Of a stretch of DNA of 64,000 nt, positions 14,901-28,415 are shown piece after piece. The stretch is from Spirodela intermedia. Taxonomy: Eukaryota > Streptophyta > Magnoliopsida > Alismatales > Araceae. The notes beneath the pieces were generated by a model, which was not told the DNA's origin, made no database searches, and worked only from the letters and a program-made list of their open reading frames with translations. Position 1 is the first letter of the stretch; every line of letters begins with the position of its first letter. Made by a program: the position numbers and the translations under genes. Location of the stretch: NCBI GenBank assembly GCA_902729315.2, contig LR746265.1:379501-443500 (forward strand), in the 5' to 3' direction.

Positions 14901-17074
14901 GAAATGGCGATGCTGATCTGAAAGAAACATTTTATTTGCCTTAGTTATATGACAAAAAGCGTCCAAAAAGATTCTTGTATATAAATTGTTAGTTCAAGAA
15001 CCTGTGTTCTGACTTTAGGAGGTCCCTTAGAGAACTTTTTGAGCAGTTTCTGCATTCAACAAACTCATAATAGTTAATCTAATACAATAAACACATCCAA
15101 ACTAAGATGCATTGCTAAATGAGACAATATGAATGAAAACTACTAAAATCTCATCACGTAATATCAATGCAATAACTAAGGTACATCAATTAATGAGGAG
15201 ATGGAGTCCTTGTGTTTCCTTCTTCGAGTCCTTTATTGAACCATGTGCACAATAAGATGAATCTCTTTTCGTGACTAAGCCCGGATCCAATCATCTGCGT
15301 GGCATCACTGACACCCTCAATTAACGCACAGTTTTTCCTAAAATCTCAAAATTTCCAGGTTTTTCATAAAACCTGTGTCAGTGTGTTGATACCACTATCC
15401 AAAGGAAATTAAGATTCAAGAGATAAGACATTTTCTGTTCAACTTTGAGCCAAGCAATATAAGTTTTTCAAGTTGTATTTAAAAAGTGAAATGAATCCAA
15501 ACCAGCTCAACATGAGATGAAAGAAGATGATTCACCATAAATCTTAATATCAAAGAGCGAATATAAGCTGTAGAATTTTCCTCACTTTCAATAAATATGC
15601 CTCATGTAAAAGGAGACAGAGTGATTGAAAAATCGCAAGAAATACGTCACAAAAGTAAATTCTTACCTCAGTTGAAGAAGTAAAGATTATTACTATTGAG
15701 ATATTCAGATTACATTATGGAAGCATAACATGGCCAACAAAAAGAGTTTAGCAACCGTGGCATAGAAATGAACACAGGGCAAAGTTTGAAGACCTATTAA
15801 TTTCAACAACTTTTAAGCGGCACAACGAAAGGTTGTAAGTCAGAGAATGGACACCTATAAGTTTAGAGAGGCCCACTAACGAAAAATATCAATGTAAATC
15901 AAATCACTCTGCTAAATGTAATTAGAAAGCATGCCCTGATTGTTAATAAAAAAGTATTTAGTTCTCCCACATAGAGAAGATGGTCTAGTTATGATGAAAG
16001 TACTCACATACAAGGACTCCTGTAATAGCCTGAAAGCTTCAGAAGGTAGCTCTTCAAAGTCTCGTTGTACCTAAAAATCACACAGACATCAAATTCAAAC
16101 ATCTAGACAGATAGAAAGCTTGAAAGTAGACGCTACATTCACAAGTTAACATATATCACCTTGCTCCTCAGGGTCTGAGAACAAAAAATGAGAGATTCCA
16201 TATTGCTGCTTGGATCATGGAGTAAATTATCAGCAACCTGAACAAACAAATTAAATTAAAAGTGCCAGCTTACGAAAGAAGTGGAGCCCAATGTTTACTT
16301 TGAATTCATATGGCGGAGAGATTATGAGAAATCTGAAAGCTCCAGATGAGAAGAGACTAGCGAAGCACTGGTAGAATGAGAAAGACCAGGGAATAGTTAA
16401 GCAGAATAACTCTCGTCAACACATTCCCACTGTCCAAAAATAAACTTGCTTCGAAGTTCATGCACTCAAAATTATAATTACTGGCCTTTGCACGCCACCT
16501 TATGAAAAGAGCTAGGAAAAAAAAATCATAAATTTTTCCAATGTAGTTCATTTGACCAAAACTGAGAGAGAAATATAAAAATGGCTATTATACATTCGAA
16601 TTTGCCCAAATCAAACGAATTTGGAGACCCTTGGACGTGCCCATAAGTTGTTTACATATCATCGCCAACGTACCCACTCAATGTACAATCACCAAGAATA
16701 GTGCAGGCCGCACTCATTATTCGCACTAAATCTATCTCACCTTCTCGATGATTCCCAACAAACATAAGACCCCAAGAGTCCACCATTGATTGAGTAATTC
16801 CCGCTTTGGGTAAATTATGCATATATCGTATCGGCAAAGAACTGGATAAATAATCAGATGTGCAAAAAAGAAGTAGAAAGGAGATACGAGGATAAAGAGG
16901 ACAAATTAGAGAGGGAGGTGGAGAGAATCTTTGGATCTGAGAGCAGCCAACCTGCCAGGCGTCAATAGTCCGCTGAAAATCCTGGAGCCAACGATCAGCC
17001 CGGATGCGGACGGAGTCATCGGGGTGGTGATAGAGAGCGTTCAACGCCTCCTTTACCGCGTTCTGCAACTCCAT
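1317..17074 (-). CDS. MOS14: Transportin-SR / TNPO3-like nuclear import receptor MOS14 (5' 18 exons, continues off the left edge)
   Basis: This is an importin-beta family receptor that, by family knowledge, carries Ser/Arg-rich splicing factors into the nucleus; Arabidopsis MOS14 is needed for splicing of immune-receptor transcripts. Coding exons on the minus strand, 5' to 3': 17074-16952, 16237-16160, 16070-16008, 15049-15002, 14917-14771, 13048-12917, 11370-11330, 11035-10944, 10607-10480, 9539-9464, 9388-9268, 9194-9095, 8923-8842, 8350-8268, 3157-3041, 2705-2654, 2209-2063, 1440-1317. All have GT-AG borders and the frame is kept, giving about 584 residues of a protein that is usually about 960. 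The start reads MELQNAVKEALNALYHHPDD, the conserved N terminus; VQRDFEELP, KGPPKVRTQ and DCRGQLSGSLDGLFHIYHIA follow. The intron between exons 14 and 15 is 4.9 kb and carries a retroelement. The last exon ends in phase 2, and I could not find its continuation in bases 1-1316. Confidence 0.93.
4232..4753 (+). repeat. Pair of ~85-bp direct repeats flanking LTR-like sequence, in the MOS14 long intron
   Basis: Bases 4232-4316 and 4669-4753 are imperfect direct copies at an offset of 437 bases; both contain the core aagaaaagaaaacga. The interval contains a TATA-like gaggatataagg followed by a leader-like stretch resembling an LTR promoter and U5. I infer a decayed LTR or nested insertion, but family and boundaries are not established. 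Confidence 0.5.
5874..5950. repeat. Compound (TC)n-(TA)n microsatellite
   Basis: A run of about ten TC units is followed directly by interrupted and then pure TA/ATAC units. Short ORFs on both strands here are translations of the repeat. It lies in the long MOS14 intron. Confidence 0.95.
6850..7700 (+). mobile_element. Degenerate Ty1/Copia pol fragment (reverse transcriptase to RNase H)
   Basis: Translated on the plus strand with stops and frameshifts, the stretch still shows a KFKARLMARGF-like reverse-transcriptase motif near 6930. It also shows a SNVEA-YN RNase H motif near 7425 (compare the usual SSAEAEY) and a following NKS-like segment near 7550. It is antisense to MOS14 inside its 4.9-kb intron. 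The 5' half and 5' LTR were not recognised, so this is a truncated, non-coding copy. Confidence 0.75.
7749..7918 (+). repeat. Tandem duplication, period 92 bp, two copies
   Basis: Bases 7749-7826 and 7841-7918 are near-identical at an offset of 92; both contain ggccaatgagaatcaa. The pair lies between the Copia pol remnant and its polypurine tract, so it is probably part of the element's 3' untranslated region. Confidence 0.85.
7974..8200 (+). mobile_element. Probable 3' LTR of the Copia remnant, preceded by a polypurine tract
   Basis: A purine tract (ttgaggggaat, 7963-7973) immediately precedes tgtaggaaaaaggag, the layout of a Copia polypurine tract and LTR start. The following 200 bases end in a Copia-like tail (ttgattaatagaagagat). 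The right end is approximate. It lies only about 70 bases from a MOS14 exon at 8268-8350. Confidence 0.6.
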
Positions 17075-19233
<2,159 letters not shown>

Positions 19234-21310
19234 TCATGGCTGAGTCCCCCAACCCATGGGATCGGCGTCCAGAAAGAATTCGAACTCTCCGGTGCAGACG
19301 CCGCCGCTGCCGCCGTCGAGACGAAGTGGCGTCTCCGTCTCAGTCTCCATCTCCGGCGAAAAGTCCAGGAGGCCGGAGCGCAGACCGGAGGAGCTGAAGA
19401 TGCCGGAATAGCCAGCGGCAGCGTCCTGCTGGTGGTGGTAATGCGTGGAGTAGAGGGTGAGCTGATGTGGGTATTCTTCTGTCGTCCCATGGTTTGCAGA
19501 CGGGTGAAGGAAGGCGAAGTCATTGCCGTCCAGCCTGTTTCCCGGGTCTTCCCTCACCGTGTCCTCTTTATCCTTATTGAAGACTCTGCACAAAACCCAG
19601 TCTTCCTGTCGTCGCCAACACAAACAGAAACAAGTCAAGAGAACAACCAGCAGGACAGCCGAAGAAACCCAGGAACTCCAGGCCAGTTTCTCAGTAGAGA
19701 ACCTTGCAAACCCTGTAAGTCGCGAGCATAAAACCTGATAAATCCGTGATTTTTTTTCTCCATTTAAACCCTTTTTTTCTGAATAAAATACTTTGCTTTT
19801 TGGAGAAATAGCACAATCCATGGTTTTTTTTAGTGAACAACACGATGGTTACTTGATGTTGAAATTATTTCCACGACACGGGCTCATGAACGAAGCATTA
19901 TATGGTGCCCTAGAATATAAATCACGCACTTAAACAGAGTTATTTTTTAAAAAAAGGCGTGTAAAAATTCTACGAGATAAACAAGCTACTGTACCCTTCA
20001 TGAACACATAAAATCAACACTCAGATGGTTGTTTCGCAGCCGTTAATGGGTACTCTCACGTGTGGAAGCAGCCAGGCCTTTTGGCGGACTGCGAGGAACA
20101 TAAGACTGATGATCGCTGCTATCATCAGCCCCGTACCTCTGGTGGAGCAATTGCGGCTCAGGAACCTCTGAAAGGGGTCGATCGGCTTACCTTCGGGGCC
20201 ACGCCGGTTCTGTCCAGCCGGAATTCGTGCATGACCCACCCGGTCTTGACGCCATTGGGAGCCCGCCCGCCGTAGAACACCAGCGTCTTCCTCATGCCGG
20301 TGAGATCCCCCGCCGAGGGCTCGTGGATGGCCCGGTCCTTCCCCGTCGCCTTCCAGTAGCCCGTCTTCGTCGCCCGGTTCGCGCGCGAGCCCGTCGCGTA
20401 CCTCCGGTTCCGGAAGCTGAAGAAGTACCACTCGTTCGTGCTCAGTCGGGCCGCATCTGCAACATATCACCAAGATTTGATACGACGAGGAGCCTATATA
20501 TCGGATTCTGATTCACCTCTTTTGCAACGTTTTAGCTGCCTAAGTTGCGTGCTCGAGGTTTAACAAGTTCGCTAAGGGCACCCTCATCTTCAAAGTATGC
20601 GAGATCGGCTGTCTACATTCGGAAGATAGCGTATTTAATGATGGGTTGTGACAAATCTTACAGATTATGTTGTGTGCACGAGATAGTAACGGAAGAGTGA
20701 CTTAGAATACTTCCTCTTGGACCGCGCTTAGAATGAACGCATACAAGGTTGAGAAGGGGGGAGAGATATTTAGGATCACTGGCCTTTTTCCTTGATTGTC
20801 TCTCTCTAATCAGGGAATTACTCCAACTGGAAGGTTTCCGGGGTATATAGACTCGATGAACGCGCGTGAAAACAGATGAATGAGGAAACCGGACGAGATG
20901 TATGCGTAATCCTGCTGGTTCTTGGGTAGAAACGCCGGTGAATCTCAGCCGAAGTCTCTGGTTTCCCTAAGACCCCGTGGATTTGTGCTCAGATAGTCGC
21001 CTAACGGAAGGAATTGGGGAGAATCATGGAGAAAAAGGGGGGATATGATGGAAACAGCATGATGGGTCGCTCCAAATGAAGATATCACGAAGACAACGAC
21101 AGAACATTGAAGAAGATGGAACCTACGAGTGAGAAGCTCACCGGGGAGCTCCCATGGCTCTTGAACGTGGAGATTGACGTCCACAAGGGTCACTCCGGAG
21201 ATTGTCTGGTTGGCTACCTTCTTGCGGAGGTAGTAACAGACAAGCTCCTCGTCGTTCGGGTGGAACCTGAACCCTGGAGGAAGCGTGGACTCGATGTCTC
21301 TTAGAGCCAT
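19234..21310 (-). CDS. NAC-domain transcription factor (NAC21/22-like, MxLRDIE-type)
   Basis: Plant-specific DNA-binding transcription factor. There are three exons: 21310-21142, 20456-20191 and 19605-19234, all GT-AG with the frame kept, giving 268 aa. NAC subdomains appear in order: [19 protein letters not shown] (residues 10-28), [76 protein letters not shown] and EDWVLCRVF (146-154). The C-terminal activation region is short, acidic and Ser/Gly-rich and ends DPMGWGTQP. The start is set at MALRDIE because relatives begin there, although an in-frame ATG exists 60 bases upstream. The two introns fall at the two standard NAC-domain positions. GC-rich codons contrast with the AT-rich introns. 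The exact orthologue is uncertain. Confidence 0.93.
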
Positions 21311-21514
21311 GTGATCTTCGCTTCCAGGACGAAGGAGAGGATAGCGTAGAAGGAAGATACGCAGGGACAAAGGGGGAGGGTAGATGCTGGAAGAGCTGTG
21401 GTTGTGGGAGGCCGGGAGGAGGGGTTGAAGCTTCTGACGCCCCGAGTTGATAGCAGTGTTCTTGCGGTTTGGTGGGCGTAGGAGATCGGCCTTACAGCGC
21501 TGTATGGAGATTGT

Positions 21515-21522
21515 ATATATAG
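21515..21522 (-). promoter_or_regulatory. TATA box of the NAC gene
   Basis: On the minus strand the site reads CTATATATAC, about 205 bases upstream of the NAC start codon, which implies a leader of roughly 170 bases. It is the only strong TATA element in the flank. Confidence 0.6.
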
Positions 21523-22649
21523 AGGGAGGGCTCAGGGTAGGGGTAACAGTAAAGAGAAAACCAGAGGGTTAGTTTGGTCGTGAAGTTTGTCCTCGCAATT
21601 TAAAATTTCTCTCCAGCCCTCTCTCTCTCTCTCTATCTCCCCACATCTCGGCCGGGTCGTAATCTCCTGGAAGATGCCAGCGGCTACAAGCTTGTGGAAG
21701 AAGAACCCTGGAAAGGCTCAGGCCACACGAAATCTCACGCTCAACCCACCTTTCCCCATCGGATATTACACCTTTTGTGAGGAAAAGAAGTGCGAGGAGA
21801 TAAATAGACGGATAGATAAAGAGAGACAGATTGATGAAGAAGACGCGTCGATATCAAATCTCCTCCGCTACCAGGAAACCATCAAGATAGAGAGAGGGAG
21901 AGTCGCCGACAGAACATGTCCTTGGCTACCCCGAGAGAGAGAGAGAGAGAGACGTCGATATCAAATCTCTTCGGCCACTAGGAACCTATCAAGAGAGGAA
22001 GAGAGTGGCGTCGACATCAGATATCCTTAGCAACTTGGAGGAACCCATCAACACTTATGACTAACGCTTTCGAGACTCTTTAGATGAACCCTCGAGGAGG
22101 AATTTGCACAGAGGGGAGGATGATGCATATAAGACATTTTACATAGAGGAGATATATGCATACACATGCAGATAGAGAGAAAGAGGTTCCAATCATTGGC
22201 GCCGACATCAAATCTCCGCGTGTACAACGTAGCGCCAATCAAGGCACAGATGGTCGACCCACTCGATATCAGTTCGATGAATCCCCGGCGGAACTTCGCG
22301 GTGGGAACGGGGTTCCCTGTCCTCAAACGCTTCGAATGAGGCGTTCGCTGGTGTCGTCATCGATTATTCTCCAGAAATTGTTATAATACACGCGGTGCAG
22401 GCGGCCATGGGCGGGTTCTCCGGTCTCGTGACGGATGACGAGCAAGGAGAGGGGGATGGGGTATCTTTGTGGAATGTTTTGGACCACGTCAGGGCGAAGA
22501 TTTATTGATATAAATGCGAGGGAGGCCGACGACCAGGAATTCAATATTCCTGCTCGGTAGTCGCACTGATGCATCCAGCAATAGACAGTCCACCGCGGCT
22601 TCCCCGCCATTTTTCTGTTTTGAGGTCTGCGGTCTTGGTTGACAAACAG

Positions 22650-22671
22650 TTCTCTCTCTCTCTCTCTCTCT
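22650..22671. repeat. (TC)n microsatellite
   Basis: Eleven TC units followed by a mixed TTTCTCCC tail. Confidence 0.9.
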
Positions 22672-23504
22672 TTCTCCCTCTCGTTCATTTTCTCTAATAT
22701 TATTCGTAATCATCTCTCTTCTCTCCGCATTTCCCGTTAATCATGCATGAGAGCTCTGTCACTCCACCCTTTATCTGTATGAATCTTTCACTCCATCTCT
22801 GGTTATGTGGCTCTCTGTCTCTATGTCTCTCTCATCCATGATAGTTCCACGTTGCATTCCTTTGCATATCCTCTGCATCCTCGGATATGACGGCGGAGAT
22901 TCGTGTTTCACCGGCGCCACACGGCGAACTGCTGGGGAGCTATCCTTATCCAATGTGAACTCTCAATTATATATCCCCGCAGGTCTCGGACGCCTCTCCA
23001 TTCGACACGTATCTCGCCTCCGCTCACGTCCCACGTACGGACACACAGGACCTGTCTTTTTTCCTAAATGACGTCATAAGGATCTGGGGAGAGAGAGAGG
23101 GTCATTTCATTACGGGTGGGGGACATCCATCCAGAGCTGTTGCACCACGAGGGAAGCGTGGGCTTGGAGGGAACATGCACCATCGAACGGACCCGAGGAG
23201 AAGTACAAACACGCAAAAGGCCCAATAATTAAGACTCGTTTCTCTCTCCCTCTCCCTCTCTCTCTCTCTAACTCTTCACAGAGAGTATGACGTCGTCATA
23301 TCCAATAATTAACACCCGGCTCTCTCTCTCTCTCTCTCTACGCGGTGAGTTACGTGTTGAAACTCTCGATTCCTTCCCGCAACGGGCAACCGCAAATGGG
23401 CCTTTCATGGAAAGGCGGCCCAAGAAAGAGGAAGCACCCGCGAGCCATGTCCGGAAGCCGTTTACCAACTGTAAAAGGAACCTTGGCGGCGCTCAACGGT
23501 CACC

Positions 23505-23507
<3 letters not shown>

Positions 23508-23535
<28 letters not shown>
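23508..23535. repeat. (CT)n microsatellite
   Basis: About fourteen CT units within the NAC/GRIM-19 spacer. Confidence 0.9.
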
Positions 23536-23538
<3 letters not shown>

Positions 23539-23811
23539 TGTTCATGGGGCTTTCGGCCCATTTTCCGTTTTTGGGCTTTTTCTTCGGACCCGGCCCATGG
23601 GCAACCCCTAGAGAGGGGAAGAACGCTATGCTTATATGGATGGATAGCCCCACAATAAGTGCACATAGTACTGATAAAAATATCATCTGCTGACATTATT
23701 TCCACAATTCTTCAACACAGAGAAAGCAGGGAAGGTTACTAGAAAGGAGTTGCTCCGACGGCCATGGCCGTGATGACGGGGACAATGGACTGGCGGCGGA
23801 CATCCGCTCCC

Positions 23812-26800
23812 TCACCAGACGTCGGGGCGGAGCTCCCCGGTCGCCGGAGGCATCCACCGGCCGGAGTTGTAGACGTTCTCCCCAACCTTCCACCCGGGCA
23901 CGTCCTTCATGATCCGGGCCTCCTCTTCCAGATACTTCTTCCATTCCTTGACGAACCTGCAGAAGAGGAGGATGGTGGGGACATGAAGTCCTTCACTGGA
24001 GGGAGCGGACTAGACAGAGAAGGAGCTTTCTTTACCTTTCGTCCTCTTCGGCCTGAAGCATGGGGAGGATGGCTCTCCTGGCGGAATATTTCTCCTCCTT
24101 GATCTCTCTGCGAGTCAATGCAACAAGATCAGAAATCATTATAAAATCTCGTTTCTGGGTTATTTACTGAGGAAACGAAGAGAAAATGGGTTTTTATTGC
24201 CTTGTTTTTTTAGTATTAGTTTCAAGACGAGATTGAACCGCAAACGTCTCTTATACTAGACGCTGCCTATTAAAAACCAGATTTTAAGTTCGGATAAAAA
24301 GATAATTTCCTGGAGGCCAGGCTGTGATCAGAAGAAGACCCAATCCAAGAGATCGACTGGCCAAACTGACACTGTCCAGCATTCAAACCACCAGACTCAT
24401 GCGCGCTTGGTAAAGATCAGTACAGTGCAAGACTCAGGATCGCAAGGGAAATATTTCCTTTTTTCTCTTCGTTTAATCCTTTTAGCAAGGTGGGATCCAT
24501 AATAATCATGTCCCATTCCTTTAGGCAATTTATCTCTTAGTACAGGATCGTTCAAGTCAGGTTTCTTTGTTCTAGGGATAGGTGAATTCTTATGGATCCG
24601 CCGCCCTGAAGGAGCTGAACCTGAGCTATATTGAACCTGTATTTACGCCATATCCTCACGTATATAATGCCATATGTAAGAAAATATTTACCAACCTCTG
24701 TTTTTCGGAGTTGCGACAATCGATCCAATGGCAAGAATTAAGCTCTTACAGGTGCTAAATGCTCAATCTCCACATGGGCTTACAAATCTGATAACCAGAC
24801 TCATCACCAGGCTCACGCATGGTCATGCTTGGTAAAGATCAAAACAGTACAGGAATCGGGATTGCAAGGAACCTGATTGATGATGGATATAGAAGGGAAA
24901 TATTTCCTTTTTTTCTCCCTTCAAGTCTTTTAGTAAGGTTGGGAAACGGGCATGAAGGTTGAGAATGAGAGGGCAGAATCAAAGGTATTCAGATCTCACA
25001 GATGAACAGAAACCCGTGTGATCATAGTGGAATGACAAGTCTGCATATAAGGTCACTGAAAAGGAACCCTGTTTCAGGAGCAAAAACAATAAAATGGAAA
25101 CAAAAGGAACGCCAAGAAATGGCACAGCCACATGGATTCAAACGGAAAAATAAGAACCTTGCAAATCTTTGATGCCTCATCATCTAATGCAAGAATGTGG
25201 GGAAGGAGAAAGAGAGAGAGGAAGAGGGGGAGAGAGGGAGAGAGAGAGAATTTAATAATGATGTTCGATGGTGGGAGGGAATCATGGGTGTGTTCAATTA
25301 GAAATGCTTTATCATGAGGCTGGCGCTCCCGTAGAAGAGCAGCGTAGGAACTCTCCTGCAACTACTCCTCAACACCGAAACCCCTTTTTTTCTCCTTTAC
25401 AGAGGGGAGGGATCATTTCCTCTGTAATTTTTGACGTCAGATGAATGGGATACCGAATGTGAATAAACCAAATCCATTAATCCCACATTCCTCCTCTTTT
25501 TAAACCTCAAGAATCGAGCCAATGTGCATACAAAAGTGGTCTACTCCTACATACAAACACTGCTGAATGCTGCTCCCTTTCTTTATTCCAAAGAAAAATC
25601 AAGCACTAATGGAAAAAACTATACAGACTTAGGAAGTAAGATGGGATCATGGGCAAAATGAATGGCCTACGAGGCATCCTACTGAACTTTTACCAACGAC
25701 ATCAATAAACAAGAATGAACCTAACTCCTCACTCCATCGCCAGAAGCATAAGAGAACAGTTACAGCTTCAAAATGTATTGATTGACTCAAAGTGTTTCCT
25801 ATTAATGGCGAGCGTAATGAAAGCTTGAATGAAGGCATCCATAGACGCTATTGCAGCATGCAATCTACATGATCTCTCTCTCTCTGCATCACTTTAGGTA
25901 TACAATATAATCAAAGGCGGACCATGCCCTCAGTGGCAGTTAAAACTTGTCAAACACCATTCAATCCACACATTCTCTGTGCTTCCGTTCGAAAAAATTC
26001 CTCATCCATAGAGTCTACCACTGCATATTCTTCCCTGAATTGTGGTGGTGCCATAGCTGATTTAATGTAACGAGTTGACTGAAAACCGGTTAGTTCACTG
26101 AGGGAAATACCTAACCAGCTACAAAAACTACCAACCTAAAGAAAATTCCTTTAAGCATGAGCCCCACCACAAATGTAACCTTAAAACGAATTTACAATGC
26201 CAAACTAAAAAAACCAATCAATTATCGACAGTTTTGGTCCTGAAACCCAAAGTTTACGGAAAGAAAAGCTCGAAAAGGGATACTGGATTGAAACGTTAAA
26301 ATGAGAAAACAAGAAGGCAGGGACGGTAAAACGAAGACTACTGCACGCAAACAATAGAAAGCAAACTTCAGAATTCAACAAAAAAATGGGAGAGGACAAA
26401 AATGCAGTCGAGGATGAAAACAAAATCGTACTTGCAACACACCAATAGTATCAAAACAACACTGAGATCTCTGAAGGATCCCAAACAATCTCCTCGTCCT
26501 TCCCCGTAAAGCATCGGAAGATAAATAAAACACCAAACAACGGATGAACAACAGAAAAAAACTGATGATCTGTATTCAACGATAATCAAATGTCGGGGAG
26601 AAATGGGAAATGTGAGACATAATAAATTCAACCCCCACTAATAGGAGCGGAGCGAAATGAACAGGTCAGGTTAATGGTAGCAGGCATAAAGTGAGTAAGG
26701 CATCGATAGGAAGAAGCGTACCGGCGGATCTTGTTGCCCTGGCCAACCTGGTACATGCCCCAGGCGAATGCCCCAAAGGTGGCGAAGAAAATGGCCGCGG

Positions 26801-26936
26801 CGCTTGGCCCCTTAGTAGGGATCCTACGCGCGTAGCGAACGGGTGGGAAGCCCCCTGGAGGCGGTCCGTCTTGCAGCAGCGGCATCTCCTTGACGCTCAC
26901 CATCCCGGGCTTCTTCCTTATCGCCGCCTCCGTCAT
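23812..26936 (-). CDS. NDUFA13: NADH dehydrogenase 1 alpha subcomplex subunit 13 (GRIM-19 / B16.6), mitochondrial complex I
   Basis: Accessory membrane-arm subunit of respiratory complex I in the inner mitochondrial membrane. Three exons: 26936-26722, 24107-24036 and 23956-23812. The joined frame is 143 aa, the usual plant length. Exon 1 encodes [20 protein letters not shown] and [19 protein letters not shown], then a single membrane segment at about residues 44-64 ([20 protein letters not shown]) and GQGNKIRR. Exon 2 continues [20 protein letters not shown]. Exon 3 gives [20 protein letters not shown] and ends [18 protein letters not shown] and stop, the conserved C terminus. The first intron is 2.6 kb and the second only 79 bases. 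An upstream in-frame ATG at 26960 is not used by relatives. Confidence 0.96.
24391..24944 (+). repeat. Imperfect direct repeat pair inside GRIM-19 intron 1
   Basis: Segments 24391-24495 and about 24807-24944 share gcttggtaaagatca, a cgcaagg/tgcaagg core and gaaatatttcctttttt in the same order. The second copy has about 26 extra bases between its halves. This is an old segmental duplication or two copies of an unnamed repeat; no coding capacity. Confidence 0.7.
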
Positions 26937-28074
26937 CCTTCCCTGCCGGTTCCTGCGCAATCCTCCTGGTCGTCGTCGCCTGTGCGCGTGGGTGTTCGCT
27001 CGATCGTAGGGACGACACCACCGATGCGGCTCGTTTCTCCTCCCTTATGTGTATTTATTATTATTAAGCCCTTAATATTTTTACTGTTTTTTTCCTCTTA
27101 AAACACTACAATTTACAATAAGAATACTGAGAATAAGGACCATGCTTGTATTTTCTTCTTTTTTGAGGACATATTAGAAATTACGAGAATTAATGATAAG
27201 CCCTAGACATTGATAAGGGCCTATTTTATTCAAGTGACTTTGTTTACATAATTAACATCAATTTCTTGAGATAATTTTTTCCATGTATTTTTTAAAACTA
27301 ATTTCCAACATTCAGGGAAAGGAGAGCCTTCAGCATCCAGAAAAGTCAAGATGGAGATGGGTGTGGTTTAATAATAATGTTTTGAGGGGCTTATAATCAA
27401 TTGTTCAACATAAGCCCCCCCCCCCCCTCCCTTTTACTCTCATATGAAAATACCAAATGTCCATTATTGCATAACATGGGATGTATACATGGCCTACATA
27501 TCCCATTTTCCTACCCTATACTGAATATTATTTCGCACAAGTCTGAAACCCAAATTTCAAACTCTAGGCCTCAAATAAAATTAAAACATGAAAGACCTAA
27601 TTGGAAGCTAGGTTTAGTGAGTTTTATAACACAACCTCAAAAGAGTTCTTCAACTCCCTTTTTAAGGGCAATGATGTCCAAATTCATGAACAATCATACT
27701 TTGATGCAACATGGCCACACATTAATCATACATATATGTTATATTTTATCATTTCATTAAAAATAAAAGCCCGTCACATTTTCTTTGCATAGTTTATTAT
27801 AAAAATATATAATTTCATTTCATAATTTATTTAATGGCATATTGATGTATCCCATCCACAATCCTTCTCTAGAGGACTAGAATTCCTGAAAATGTAAAGA
27901 TAGAACAAGTACTAGATGGCCCAATATTTGTTATGGCCCACAATAAAATGTGACAAAAACTAGTTTTCCTTTTGGTGTTTTTTTCACTTGTAATTTATTT
28001 TCATTTTAAAAAACTATAAATATATTTTAAAACACCACTAAAATAGAACCACCACCATCATCAAGGGCATCTTA
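26937..28074. other. GRIM-19 5' flank and AT-rich spacer
   Basis: The first 100 bases should contain the GRIM-19 leader and promoter. Beyond about 27.1 kb the DNA becomes AT-rich, with an 11- to 12-base poly-C run near 27416. Small open frames at 27.4-27.8 kb resemble nothing I recognise; they may be repeat-derived. Confidence 0.55.
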
Positions 28075-28122
28075 ATATAAACTTAGCCTATTTAATGGCC
28101 ATTAAATAGGCTAAGTTTATAT
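28075..28122. repeat. Perfect 48-bp palindrome
   Basis: The 24-base arm 28075-28098 (starting atataaacttagcct) is followed, with no spacer, by its exact reverse complement at 28099-28122; the centre is TGGCCA. It lies just upstream of the putative 5' LTR of the Gypsy remnant. It could extrude a cruciform or encode a long hairpin RNA. Confidence 0.97.
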
Positions 28123-28400
28123 CATTTATAGCTTCAATATCTGATTCACAAGTGGGATGTTTCCCTCGGGGACTTGGGAAATTTCCTCTATTTTGAGATT
28201 TGATCTCTCTTCTTATGGCTTCAATTACTTTCCTTGTGCATTTAAGTAAACTTCTTCTGATTTTTTAGATTTAAAGTTGTCCTCTTTTGTATTAAAGAGT
28301 TGAAGACTACAATTTTGTAGATTCAGTATATTATGTAATTCACCCTTTCTGTGGATTCAAATAAAAAAAATATTTTCTATACAACTCTCACTACATCAAT

Positions 28401-28415
28401 TGGTACTAGAGCAAG
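28401..28415 (+). other. Primer-binding site of the Gypsy remnant
   Basis: The sequence tggtactagagcaag is one transposition away from the TGGTATCAGAGC sequence complementary to the 3' end of initiator tRNA-Met that many plant LTR elements use. It places the end of the 5' LTR near 28399. Confidence 0.7.

Larger units (their letters stand above)
21523..23811. other. Spacer between the NAC and GRIM-19 genes
   Basis: No gene was recognised on either strand. It holds several GA/CT microsatellites (about 21936-21955, 22650-22671, 23245-23270, 23321-23340, 23508-23535) and GGCCCA/TGGGCC motifs near 23400, 23557 and 23591. Open frames are short or low-complexity. Confidence 0.6.
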
